Shown here: one piece after another, positions 1-11,520 of the stretch
How positions within the stretch are numbered: position 1 is the stretch's first letter
Layout of the letters: each line of letters starts with the position of its first letter
Assembly (NCBI RefSeq): GCF_036373705.1
Contig: NC_089858.1
Coordinates: forward strand, 10,154,001-10,218,000
Origin: Amia ocellicauda
Taxonomy: Eukaryota > Chordata > Actinopteri > Amiiformes > Amiidae
DNA: 64,000 nucleotides
Direction of reading: 5' to 3'
Translations under genes and position numbers: made by a program
Notes under the pieces: model-generated
What the model saw: the letters and a program-made list of their open reading frames with translations, nothing else
Told to the model about the DNA's origin: nothing
Databases searched by the model: none

Positions 1-506
1 AATGAAAGTCACATTATGAATTAGAGATCAGTTTTAGTCTCCTCCTCTTAGCATTCATAGGACAGTACATTACTGGGGATTAGATCTACACACCCAGTAC
101 TGCTAGAAGGCAAGTGGGGACATCAATAGTTTCCATTTTAATAACTGTTGGTGCTCATAATTGTTTAATATGTCATAATGTTAAGATACACATGGTGCAT
201 ATCAATAACTTCCATTGTATTCATGGTTACTTAATCTGTATGTTCTATACTTTTTTGTTTGATACTGAGATTTTCAAATATTATGTAAATGAAAATGTTA
301 CAGCATTTGTGATTCTTATTTGGTATTTCCACACTTTTATTCAGAGTTACTGACAGACATAATAAGACTGAAAAGGAATTATTAAGCTGCTGTGGAAAAT
401 ATCCGTATCTTTTAAATAAACTGACATATTTAGACTGGATACATATATTGTATTGTTTACACCAACATTGACCATGGATTCTTGGTGTGATCTATGGTAG
501 TTTCAG
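1..506 (+). other. Intron of CDK5RAP2 (upstream exons off-window)
   Basis: AT-rich sequence running into a splice acceptor (tttcag at 501-506). I see no exon, RNA gene or recognisable repeat in it. Confidence 0.6.
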
Positions 507-3500
507 AGGCAGGGCTGGGGCCAGCTGAGGAGACCCGCACCCACAGTCCCGGAGGCCTGGACCTGCACGAGCTCCTGTCTGAGATCCGCCACCTGAGGAT
601 CCAGCTGGAGAGGAGTATCCAGACCAACAATGCACTGCGGCAGAAACTGGAGGAGCAGCTGCTGAGAGGGCCGGCCCAGGCTGAGGGATCTCCTTCAACC
701 ATCAACATCAACTACCTCCTGTCCGGAGAGCACAGGCACTCAGCACTCAGCGGCCACACAGGTATCAGTAAGCGTCCTCCACTGTCTCAAAGAATGATTT
801 CCTCAGCACTGCAGCTGAAATTAAGAGGAAATGCATGTACTCCTCTATTTCAGATAACATGAAATCACCGACTCATGACGGTTGTGAGCCGTTCCCACAC
901 CCGGCCTTCCACGGCTCTCCAAACTCCGGGCGATCTTCAAGGGACAAGGACGTTTCGAATCTGTTTCAGGGTAGGTCACATGCCAGTCATTTGTTTATCA
1001 GCTCCAGTTAAATATTTTTTGGGGGGGGTTGAAAACTAAAATCTTGTGCTTTGCCTTTCAGAGATGAGCAGACGTGCAAAGACGGACATAGACCGCGTGT
1101 CCCAGTGCAGCGGCAGCTCCGCAGACAGCACGTCTCCCACGCCCTCCCGACTGGTGCCCGGCCATCGCCTGTGGGCCAACAAACATGGCCGCCACATCCT
1201 GGGACTGCTGGAGGATTACAACGCTTTGAGGAAACAGATTTCAGAGGGGAAGATGCTGACCAACGGGATGGACAAACGCCTGCAAGAATGTTTCCACGCT
1301 CTCTCTCACAAGGCCTCTGAGTCCAAGGTAAATTCCCTTTGAGGGAAAGGATACAGAGGCCAGTGTGTGATGCATAAGAAAAGTGGTTAATGAAATGATC
1401 TGATAAGTCCTCCTGTGTACTGGTGTTTCACTGCAGGAAGGTATTTGTTGTGTCAGACTAATCACTAGGAAAGGTTGTATTCCTTCTCTTCTCCATGTCA
1501 TGTTGTTTGAAGCGGCCCAAGTCCTTGATTTAAACCACACTCTTGCTCTCTTTTACATGTTTTTATATACAGCAACTCAGGTTTAAGAGAGACGTCTGTA
1601 CAGGAATAGTCATCAGTTCGATAATTTGTCTGCTACTGTTTCAGGTACTCGATCAGCGCTTCCTGAAAGGTTTCTCAACAAACGTCAACACGATGCAGCA
1701 GGTCCTGGAGGAAGCCAGTCGTCTGCTGAAGCTGCTGTGGAGAGTTTCTCTCCCGACGAACGTGTCTGTCAACTGTGGTCAGAGCCAGCAGGTATATGGG
1801 AACTTTGGTCTAGGTTTTATGTTTTGACTAGACTTAACCATGGCAGAAATATGGAACATCGGCCTAATTTAATGAGAGCTAAATATATATATATATATTT
1901 TTTTTCAAACTAGGATGAGCTTTTGAAGAATGAAATTGCAAGACTGAAAAGCAAGTTATCGCAACAAGAAAAAATGCTGACTGGGACGGTCAAGCGCCTG
2001 CGCACGACCAACCAACTCAAAGAGGGAATGGAGAAAGTCATCATTCATCAGCGTAAGCCACACAGCCCAAATAATGTTTTTTCTGATGGACACTTCATAA
2101 TCGGCAACACTATGGAAATTTTCTTTGAGTCTGTGTGATATATATGTAACGAGGAAATCTGTTCATTCCAGCTAATTTGGGATGTCGGGTGTTTTTTGGG
2201 GTTCAGTGTTTTGATGTATTTTAGATGCACTAAGGAAAGCTGTATATTCCCTCTTTTATAGTGTCACTGACTCATGGTGTCCTGAAGAAAGCCAGAGGGA
2301 ATTTGGAGGTGAGTTCCAATAAACCACATTATTATTTAATTGAGTACTTTTTTGGGGGAAGCTTTTTTCTGTGAATTAATCTAATCTTAATGTGTAAATA
2401 GTCTTTCACTTTATTTAAAGGCGACTTTTGTCTATAAAACTTGTAAAAGTCCTCTCTGGGATTAAAATTTTGGTTTTAATGTTTTGAATTAGAATTTCTA
2501 AACAAAATACTGGAACTTTTCAAGAAAATGTGCAGGATTTTTTCAGCTATTTAAATACCCAAGAGCCTAAGCCAGTCCAAGACGCCAAAGAGAGTTGTCT
2601 TAAGTGTCTATGACCTCTACTATATTAGGCCTCCATGCCTGTCATATTTAGTCTTGCTCTATTTTTCTAGCTTCTAATTTCTACCATCATTGCACACTGC
2701 TGCCTTTTCCCTGTAATGATGTTTTTTTCTTTTTTTATCGTGCTTTCTCACGGCACCTACTGTCCTTTATTTGAGCAATTGCAGACAAATTATTTCACAC
2801 TTTTTGGCCTTAAAGGCTTGCCAGATCCAGCTGAAGGTCAGTTTTTGTATGTAGGTTTTGTTTTGTCTGTGATGCATGGAGATGTGGCCGTTGCTGTAAG
2901 AGTCTGGATTTTTATTTTTTTTTGTCTCCCAGACTTGCATGCTCTCCATTCTTTTATTCATTCTGTTCGGTCTTAACCATGTGTGACAGTGTGAACTCCA
3001 CTCCCATGTCACAGGACAGAGTCATTTTATTAAATGTCATGTTGATATGTGGAGTATTTTTATGAAAGTTTAAGGAGTGAAAAGACAGCAGACTAATGTA
3101 ATTATATATCCAAGCTGCAAATGCAATTGTACATGCAGACTTGTCAGAACACATTCACCCGAGATATAATTATATTTGTCTGGTCGCTATTGCATGTTCT
3201 TGCTTCCAGTTATCTTTGGTTAACAAACAAGAAAGCACCGTGACTTTAAAAATGACCCTGTACTGCATAAAGCTTGATCTGCTTGTGCGTTTGGTGCCCT
3301 AACTGTTCTGTACACACTTCATATCCAAAGACAATAGGCAAGCCATGCTTATCTTGTATTGTTTTTCATGTGGAATAAATAGAGAACATTCTGTGCACGA
3401 TACATTTCATCTTGCTTATTTATGGACTTATGGACTTATTTATCTCTCAACTAACAGGTTCCATCCATGGAAGAAACCCCAGTGAATGGGAGCTGATCAG

Positions 3501-3603
3501 AGAGGCTGAAAGAGACGCTTTCGAGTGTCTTTACAACAAACAAGGCGAGTCCTCTGATGAGCAGCACAGCGAAATATCAGCATCACCCCCGTGCAGCTAC
3601 TAA
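507..3603 (+). CDS. cdk5rap2: CDK5 regulatory subunit-associated protein 2, C-terminal part (5' partial)
   Basis: This is the C-terminal part of a large centrosomal coiled-coil scaffold that in its family recruits gamma-tubulin complexes and binds pericentrin. Exons read by eye are 507-761, 854-970, 1062-1327, 1645-1791, 1914-2052, 2262-2308 and a last exon from 3458; phases close through 2308. Recognisable blocks are LRIQLERSIQTNNALRQKLE, PSRLVPGHRLWANKHGRH followed by LEDYNALRKQISEG, TMQQVLEEASRLLKLLWRVS and LTHGVLKKARGNLE. The region should include or lie near the C-terminal CM2 segment. The last exon is ambiguous: the phase inherited from 2308 gives a short tail ending at a TGA at 3494-3496, while another frame stays open to a TAA at 3601-3603 and looks more protein-like. 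An unseen exon between 2309 and 3457 could reconcile them. The paralogue PDE4DIP (myomegalin) shares this region; 9q33-type neighbours favour CDK5RAP2. Confidence 0.8.
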
Positions 3604-3823
3604 CTGCTTTGTTTGACAAAATCCAGTAGTAGAATTATTTTACGGTACACTTTAGAAAATAACATATTGGGAAAGAAATTAACAGATTGAACTTGCACAA
3701 TTACTTTAATGTTTTGGACTCCTTTTGATAAGTTTTATTGTAAAGGAAATAATGTACATATTCAAGTTGTCTTTTCAATTTCATAAGCTGGACAAAGTAA
3801 TAATTTTAAATGTTTTAAGTTTT

Positions 3824-3854
<31 letters not shown>

Positions 3855-4480
3855 GGAGGGAGGGAGGGAGAGAAACACTCTCCATTGTCTTGCATTTTAT
3901 TATGAACCTGTTGAAGAGAAGTGAAAATGTTTTAATTTTTACCCCTCAAAAACTTTGATTTGTTGATGTTCATTGTTAAAGTTTTCCCAATGTATTTGGG
4001 TTTTAAAGAAGCTGTTGAAAAGGTATGAAAGAGAAAAGAGAGAGTGTACAAAGAGAAAAATTAAAGCAGTGTTCAGCTTGAAATGGTTTGTTGGTCTTTG
4101 TTTTGAAATGTCTTTTTGGTGTTTGTTTTGCACTAGTATTTAGGGACAATGAGCATTGTAGTTCAATACACTCGGTGCATAGAAGGAATCGGGTAAGACA
4201 TTCTGTGGAAAGCCGTACTGAATTAAGAGGAAATAAAAGTGAGTTGGGTACAATATGAAACTTCTAAATCTACAATGGTACACAACATACTATTTGCATG
4301 TTGTTACATATAATCCAGTTTTATCCCTTTGAAGGCATACATATTTCTAGCCAAGAGGAAAGAAAATGGATGACTTGCTTAAGAGATACTGGTGCTAAAA
4401 TTGTATTTGACAGTGTTGTACTGTACAGTGTTTTGCAAGAGCTAAAGTGCAGTGCAGCAAATAATCCAATTTAAACATGC
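3604..4480 (+). other. CDK5RAP2 3' UTR and convergent intergenic stretch
   Basis: AT-rich non-coding sequence after the last CDK5RAP2 exon. AATAAA at 4232-4237 is a plausible polyadenylation signal. No coding potential seen. The next gene, on the minus strand, ends just beyond, so the two genes are tail to tail. Confidence 0.5.
3822..3873. repeat. (TA)n-(GA)n-(GGGA)n microsatellite
   Basis: A TA run passes directly into a GA run and then GGGA/GGAG units, within the CDK5RAP2 3' UTR. Confidence 0.9.
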
Positions 4481-4840
4481 AGAATAAAAATCCCCATCCT
4501 ACAGGAAGAAAACACCTTTAATTAAATTAGACAATAATTAAATAAAAATATAATGAAAAGCACTCTAAATTCACTAAAATATTTGATCTCAAAATGGTGT
4601 ACTCCCATGATCTTGTCAGGGAAAGTTGCATAGACCCAGGATCACTCTTAATATTTTCTCTGACCACACACAGAACTGCAGTATATACAGGCGGGCATCT
4701 TTCATAACGTGAACAAATTAGCAAGTCCAGCAATAAACTGAGTGTTCAGGTAGAAGGAGGGTAAGAATTTCTCCAGTTTTCCTGGTCTGCTTCAATTTAG
4801 ACTCTTCTGTTCATTTATGGGGGTTTTTTTTTTCAACTTT

Positions 4841-7691
4841 TCAGTCATTTTCAATTGTTGCAGCTGCCTCCTCTGCTTTCCTGAGCAATCTCTCCTGTGA
4901 GTTCAAACGTTCAATCGCAATGTCATTTGGCAGCTCCCGTGAAATGCCTATATAGGTAGGGGGACAAAAAAAAACATCCTCGTGAAAGAGAAGTCAACAA
5001 AATGGTTAAAATTCTCAATTTCATTACAAATTCTCCATTTGTAAGAATAAAGATCTACCCATAATAGTGTGGTTGCTCTCCCCCGGTGTGCGCCGCAGTG
5101 TCCGTCTCTGGGTGTGGATGCTGACTGCAGTGTGACCTCAGCGCTGACTGTGCCCTCCGAACTGCCACCTCCAGCATGGCCCGATCACGCAAAATCTCCT
5201 GTAGATTGCAGAGGTCCATTTCCAACAGCATGCCTGAAAAAGACAACACACCCGAGTTAATACCCACAGCAGGCCTCCGAACTTAACAAATATGTCCATG
5301 TAGCTCAAATTACTATGTAGCCAAGAGCAAACCAGCGCCGCCTCTCCTCTCACCTGTGATGTCCGCACAGTTCATTCTGTCCATCTCCTCCACAATAGCA
5401 AAGAGCTTCTCTCCCAGCCTCTCCTTCTCATCCAGCTCGGAAGAATTGCTTGTTTGGCTCTCCATCTGGTTTTGTCTAGAATACAAAAAGTGAAAGCACT
5501 AGGAAGTAGACGTATATTAGGAATTGTATCACACGGACTGAATCTGGTTAATGTAATGTGCCGTCCATTATGATCGGCTACAATCAAAACTTACTCTGCC
5601 AGTGTTTGTAGTGCAATGTTCACCTTTTCCTCCAAAACACTGGGATTTGAAAGTAGTTTGCGTACATCTTCTTTCTTCTGTTCTAGTAACATTCCTATAA
5701 TGACAGATCACTCTCATTACATAAATATATAATATACTTACTTTCAATACAGGTGACAATTCTCGTATGTTCTGCACTGGCTGTGGTTTGAATACTTGTA
5801 TTTGCCATCTAGTTTAGTAGCATATATTTGCTAATTGTAGCCTTAATTTCTATTTTAAATGTTTTATCTGATTTAATTTGGTAATATAAGAAGTTATCTT
5901 GGACTGCTAATAGATCCTCTGAGCTCTGTCCTGAAAACTCAAGGCATTCAGTCAAGAGTATCTTTAGCCTTCTTCACAGCAGCATGCTGGGTACTACAGT
6001 GCCCCCCACTGACTGAAAACTGGTACAGCACTCGCACAATTCTCCTTTTTAAAAATGTAAAAGAATAAATACTAGTATATTTGAGAGTCGTCCAGTTTAC
6101 TACCATGTTAGTTAACTTTTTTTGATAAAGGTACATTTTGCAATTACAGCTGTGTTCGAGTTCCAGTGAATACAAAATCAATACCGAAAACTGGCTGCGT
6201 GTGTAGCTTAATAATGTTACTTTGTTTCTTGCTCCTCTTTCCTTTTGTCATTGCTAGCGGCGCAGAACATCCCAATGATCCCATTGGACACAAGAAATAA
6301 CAAATCCCACCCTCACATCAATTTTCATTATGCAAACTTTGCCACTGATGTGTGTGCCACCCCACCCCAACCCCTGTATAGTTTCGTTTTCTTCTTCTCA
6401 TTCATTGACTGCAGTGAAATGAAAACACATTAAATACACCAGTACAACACATGTGACAGCTTTTACTTTTACACTGTTGGCTCAAGTGTAGTCTCAAGCA
6501 TCTTACAAGTTAATATAACCTCATGGGTTTGTGATTGGATTGTTTACAAAAGTCCAAATATCTTCACAGATCCAGCCTCTTTTCATTTCAAAGTGCACCA
6601 GATTGACGCATTTAACTGTTAAAATGTACTATTTTTTCTCCCAGAGGGACATACCCCCGGACCCCCCTACAGATTGCGGGGTCCCCCCCCCACAGTTTCC
6701 AAAACTCCTCTGGGAAACACTGCATACACAAAAGTAGTCTGGTATGACAGTACTAACCCGTTATCTTCTCGGTGTAACAAGTGTTGTAAACATCAACAAG
6801 ATCATAGAGCTGGTCACCCAGGGAGTCTGTGGAGGCAGAGATTCCATCTTCAACCTGAGGCTCAGTCTTGCTGCAGAGAAACAGACCTTTTGTCAGATGG
6901 TCCTGTATGGTCATAGACCCTTCCCCAAAACCCCACATTATTAGCTCTTCACAGCCCACCGCTGTCTCCTCAGTTGAGGGAAAGCTCTAGTTTTCTGTTA
7001 GAGGGAAGACATGACATGAGTCTACAGTAATGCTGACTAACTGCTATCTTTGATATCTTAAGAAATGTTCCAGATATAATAAGCTCTACATATATGCCAG
7101 TGGTGGCTGTGCAAGAATGGAGTTGTGCAGCAACTGTAATGGATAGGGAGATGATCATTATAGATATATAAAACATCCTGCACACAAATCCTATCCAAAT
7201 GAAATGACCTGAGGTGCAAAAATGTAATAATGCAGAAACACGGTGGATTCGTCACCCTTACCCAGCATCTGCTGGTGCCTCTAAGGCGCGAAGAGCCTTT
7301 TCCACTCCTTCAGACAGCATCCCTTCATCCTGTAACATCTGCTCTATGACTGGGATGGGAAGTTCCAGCAGCATCCCTGCGAAGTGAATCACAAAACCAG
7401 TTCATCATCTAATCACGGCGCAGGCACAGAATTTGTATTTGCATTAATCATACATGACCGTTTCTCAAAAACACACTATTTTTAATAGAAATATTTAATC
7501 TCTGAAAATTATTTTATTTTTGGGTTGACCATGAATTGCTTGATAATAACCCAAAATGATGACCCATAAAAATGTATATCACCTGTAAGTTTTGCAGCCA
7601 TTTCAGAGTGTCTGTGGTAAATTAGATTATATAGCTGCTCCCCGAGCAAGTCAAACTCTTCTTGGTCATCCTCCATTAGCATCAGTCGCAT
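4841..7691 (-). CDS. Three-MLLE (PABC) domain protein without RRMs
   Basis: MLLE domains are small helical bundles that bind PAM2 peptides; they are best known at the C-terminus of cytoplasmic poly(A)-binding proteins and in UBR5. Exons, in transcript order, are 7691-7583, 7376-7262, 6870-6758, 5694-5595, 5475-5354, 5233-5059 and a last one from 4947. Three complete domains follow each other: LGEQLYNLI...KLTGMLLE (about residues 14-68), LGDQLYDLV...KITGMLLE (about 89-143) and LGEKLFAIV...DITGMLLE (about 167-221). All keep the 22-residue spacing from LGE to the GMLLE motif seen in PABPC1. No RRM, signal peptide or membrane segment is visible. The start at 7691 follows an in-frame stop and lies just before domain 1, so the N-terminus looks complete. 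The C-terminus is uncertain: the natural splice phase gives a stop at 4923-4925, while a different phase reads a charged helix (IERLNSQERLLRKAEEAA) to a stop at 4841-4843. Function is inferred only from the domains. Protein about 250 residues. Confidence 0.75.
6640..6722. repeat. hAT-like transposon end fragment
   Basis: G/C-run sequence ending in an hAT-like terminus (reverse complement starts CAGTGTTTCCCAGAGG) inside an intron of the MLLE gene. No opposite end was found nearby, so it looks truncated. Confidence 0.4.
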
Positions 7692-8383
7692 ACAGTCATT
7701 TATTTCACGTCACTTATTTCAGTTTCTTGAGATCTTAATTATCTGTGTCTTGTCATACGGTTTGCATTTGACATGTTTTACTCGATTCGCACTCTACAAA
7801 ACAAACAAACGACACAACATGCTTGGTCATATTAGTTAGCTATATAAATCGTGTAAATGGTACTATCTTCTCAGTCATCACGTTTGATGCAACTAGTTTT
7901 AAATTTGCTTTTGGAATTGTTGACTGTCATCTACGCTGCAAAAGTAGTAAAATGCAACGTCTCATCTACAAACCTACATCTGATTATATTTTATCCTTTA
8001 AACATCCGATTAAACTTTATTTTGTTTCGCTGCGTTATTTTTCTATATGATTTTATTTTTTATTAACACTCCCTAGTATAGGACCCAAACACCGCGCGGT
8101 TTGATGACGTAAACTAAGCGCATGAAATTGACTGATACGGGAGTTGACGTATTACACATTTAGCTATGAACAATATCCTTCCGAGAAGTAGTACACCAAA
8201 CATATAGCTCCATGTTAAAATTAAAGCGTTTTCTGTTAAATTAGTTGTATAAGTGTGATTGTATTTATTCCACAACGGCCCCGTCATTTTAAAACACTGG
8301 AACATCTAAATAAAGATATTGTGTCAAACACTAACGCCTTTAAGTGCGGAGGAATCTGTGAAAAGGCTGAAGTGAACCGGCAT
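7692..8383. promoter_or_regulatory. Divergent intergenic promoter region, MLLE gene / RPL28
   Basis: About 690 bp separate the MLLE start codon on the minus strand from the RPL28 transcription start on the plus strand. A CRE-like TGACGTAA at 8105-8112 lies beside CpG-containing sequence (ccgcgcgg at 8091-8098). Promoter activity is inferred from the head-to-head arrangement. I see no coding sequence in it. Confidence 0.45.
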
Positions 8384-8416
8384 CCTTCCTTTCCTTCTCT
8401 CTTCTGCCACTGGAAG
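8384..8416 (+). promoter_or_regulatory. rpl28: RPL28 5'-terminal oligopyrimidine (TOP) start and non-coding exon 1
   Basis: A nearly pure pyrimidine tract (ccttcctttccttctctctt, then ctgcc) begins at 8384, and the exon ends at a donor, ctggaag|gtaacg. A TOP tract at the cap is the hallmark of ribosomal-protein mRNAs under mTOR/LARP1 translational control. The exact start base within 8384-8385 is inferred. Confidence 0.65.
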
Positions 8417-9309
8417 GTAACGTGGTCGTATTTGTGCTGTCGTTTCTACCTTTTATTTCATTATATTTTGCAGTAGTGATGCATCTTTTAACAATGAACC
8501 TATCTGTAGTAGCATTTCTATTTCAGACCCCGTTGCCTTAAATCCCTCTGTATGAAATTAAAATGTGTTATATACATTAAACCCGAAGCGTTGTCCAATC
8601 TTGCTTGTATTTCCAGGCCTTTACTACTAGGCCCTCGATAAAGTTTTCAGGTTTAGCTTGTTTTATATTAATGTTCAGTTTGAGTAAATATGTGTTTGGA
8701 ATTAAACTGTATATTTTGTTTATATATTTACTGTACATATGAAAGGTGTGAGCTATTTAGTATCTTATTGTATATGTCAAATAATCGCGACAGGGTTTTG
8801 GGAGCATGCTTTCCCGCTGCTCTGTGAAGTACCTTGTGGTAAAATAGGGATTTAATTGCCAGTTTTCTAATCTGGACAGTTAGATTTGTAATATAGTGTC
8901 GCATGTGTAAATAAACGATTTAATGTAAAACGAGTGCTGTAAATATTTAGTATTTGATACGAAACGCACTAATAGTCTATCACATTATAAGTTGTATATT
9001 CCCCCCCATTTCCCAGTCAGTATTAATAAAACGCGATGTGTTAACGTATAATGAACATGTCTATTTTAAACTTAATTAAAAACCACAATAATAGATATAA
9101 ATATTCTGTAGAGGGGAGAAACTAACAGTTTGGGCGTATATCGCTTTTCAAACCACCGTATGAATTTCACTCCAAACTGTAAGAAGCTTAAATATCGTTG
9201 TTAAGCAGGAAGTATCGGCACTTGGCTGAAGTGAAGTCACTGAGTATTAGTGCTGAAAGTGGTAAGTGTCTTGTGTAATCGTTACTCTTGATGTTTTAGG
9301 TGTGTAACA

Positions 9310-11495
9310 ATGTCTGCTCATCTGCAGTGGATGGTGATCCGTAACTGCTCCAGCTTCCTCCTCAAGAGGAACGGGCAGACCTACAGCACTGTGAGTATCT
9401 GCTGGGCCATGGATGGCTTCTTTTTCACTGTTGGCCGACATTAAATGAGTTTTAAGGAAAAGATTATGTAAATGATGGTGTCAGCATTTATTTTAATTCT
9501 GCCATATTTTTTATATACATCTTTATCATGCCCGTTTTGTAGAGTGTAAGGCTAAGTAACCAGGCAGTGGTGTGGAGTAGTGGTTAGGGCTCTGGATTCT
9601 GGAGGGTTCAGCACTGCTGTTGTACCCCTGAGCAAGGTACTTGACCTAGATTACTGTATAAATGGGTAAAAATAATGTATATTGTAACAATTGTCAGTCA
9701 CCCTGGATAAGAAATCGAGTAATAATAATAACCAGTTTGTGTTACCTGCAAACACCTGTAATCAAGTCACTGATCGTGTAATCTTGTGTATTTTCTCACC
9801 CGTGTGCGTATAGGAACCCAACAATCTCAAGTCCAAGAACTCTTTCCGTTTGAATGGACTCGTTCACAGGAAGACTGTTGGTGTGGAGCCAGCTGCGGAC
9901 GGAAAGGGGGTGGTTGTAGTCCTTAAGAAACGTGCAGGTAAAATATCTTAACCCACGTGTATAGTGTGACTTTAATCTGATTGTCATAACTAAATGTTTT
10001 GTGGGATGTGCTCAGGGAGGTTCTGGTTTGAGTGCGAGACTTGGGGACTTGAGGAGTGGTTCCTAACCCTGACCCTGGGGACCCAGTGTTCTGCTAGAAT
10101 TTGTTACGCACGGAATTTAACTAATAATTGGCCTAATCAGAGCTTTAAAACCAGTGGCGATATAAAGTTAAATATTAAAGTGTTTAAGGAACTGGTATTC
10201 TCCCCCTTTTTGTAAGTTAATCTGTTTTAAAAGTTGATTGAAGCACATTATAATTTAATTAATTAAGTTTTTAATTAATTGAGAGTGCAGTTGCATCAAA
10301 AACCATCCGCAAAGTGGTTCACCAGGATTGTGAGCCACTGGGCTAGACCCACCTGTGAATCACAAATTGGGTAGTTTTTAGCTATGGTGTTTTGATCTAA
10401 TAAATTGTATGAAGTGCTTTCTAGCAATACACTAAACAGTGGCAGGGTACAGATTTGTACTTGTGGTTTACTGGTAGGTCAAAGTTTTGATTTGGACTAG
10501 CCCTAGTTCATACAATATTGACCTAAGCTTAATTGATACAGATCTATTCTTCATTCTAAAATTGAGCCTCTCTGGTTTACTAGCAGACATGTTTAAATCC
10601 ATCATTCTCGTACAATAAATGCAATCCTGTCGCTTTCAGGAAATAAACATTGTCAAATAAGTTTAAAGCATTGCCTGCCAGTATGACTCACAAGGAAAGC
10701 AAGACTGGAACGTCCAAGAACCAATAAGTCCAAGAGGCTTTTAACACTGAGCTGTGACTGCAAATTTAGATGAGCAGGAGGAAGTGTTTTTTTTTTTTTT
10801 TTTACTTTCACATAAAATTTGATGAGTGGTACATCTGAGTATCCTTGGAAGTCCACTTGATCATTGTAGGTTAATGATAAATCTCTGTTCCTATAGGCCA
10901 GCGCAAACCTGCCACATCTTACGAGAAGATCACCATCAACAAGAACTCGCGTGCAACTCTGAACAGCCTGCGCCACATCATCCGCAAGAACAACTACAGG
11001 AAGGACCTCCGCATGGTACGTGCTCCTGTACAGGACTCTGCAGTAAATGGGCATTCCTTTGGGAAATTATTCTTGCTTGGATTCCTGAGTGTTTACCCTT
11101 GAAGGGAAGAATGATGTGAAAGACGTTGATGCAGGTCACGATGGTCTTGATTCTTCAGACCAGAGTTTCTCTCATACAGGCATGTGGAGCCATACTGCCT
11201 ACAACCGCATGTTTTTTTTTTTGTTTGTTTGTTTTTGTTTTTTTATCCCCAATCAAGTTAGTGTTTAGAGTTTAAGTGTATTCATATTGGAAGAATATGC
11301 CAGAATCACTTTTTGCAATGCACGGATAAATCAGGGTGGGATCTTTACATTGGTAATGAAGCTTTGCAGTTGCAAATGCCTGATTTGAGCCTGTTTTCCC
11401 TATAGGCCGCTCTGCGCCGTGCCAGTGCCATCCTGAAGAGCCAGAAGCCAGTTGTTGTCAAGAAGAAGCGCACCAGAGCTACGAAGACTGCATAA
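9310..11495 (+). CDS. rpl28: Large ribosomal subunit protein eL28
   Basis: Structural protein of the cytosolic 60S ribosomal subunit. Coding exons are 9310-9390, 9814-9937, 10897-11015 and 11406-11495, with GT/AG boundaries and matching phases, giving 137 residues, the same length as human eL28. It begins [20 protein letters not shown]. The family block [20 protein letters not shown] spans the exon 3/4 junction, and the tail ends in the basic stretch [14 protein letters not shown]. The start is the first ATG of exon 2, ten bases after the acceptor at 9299. A TOP-type non-coding exon lies 0.9 kb upstream, and AATAAA stands 20 bases after the stop. The gene is complete and looks functional. Intron 2 carries an hAT-like relic; intron 1 of the coding region carries a SINE. 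In human the gene is on 19q13.4, away from the 9q33 genes that flank it here. Confidence 0.97.
9562..9731 (+). repeat. tRNA-derived SINE with L2-like tail
   Basis: The 5' part has an A-box-like stretch (tggagtagtggttaggg). The 3' part reads agtcaccctggataagaaat and ends in AATAAT repeats, the tail type shared with the fragments at 25.9, 58.6 and 60.0 kb. The B box is degraded. It lies in an intron of RPL28. Confidence 0.75.
10054..10340. mobile_element. Degenerate hAT-like MITE
   Basis: The left end gagtggttcctaaccctg and the right end (reverse complement cagtggctcacaatcctg) look like diverged terminal inverted repeats. The flanking octamers agree at about five of eight positions. Old and without coding capacity; lies in an RPL28 intron. 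Confidence 0.4.
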
Positions 11496-11514
11496 ACTGG
11501 CTACTAATATTGTC

Positions 11515-11520
11515 AATAAA
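11515..11520 (+). terminator. rpl28: RPL28 polyadenylation signal
   Basis: AATAAA 20 bases downstream of the RPL28 stop codon. Confidence 0.8.

Noticed and set aside
11110-11165. C/D-box snoRNA-like stretch in the last RPL28 intron (atgatgt)
   Set aside because: The C box is imperfect and no D box (CTGA) with a closing stem is placed correctly.
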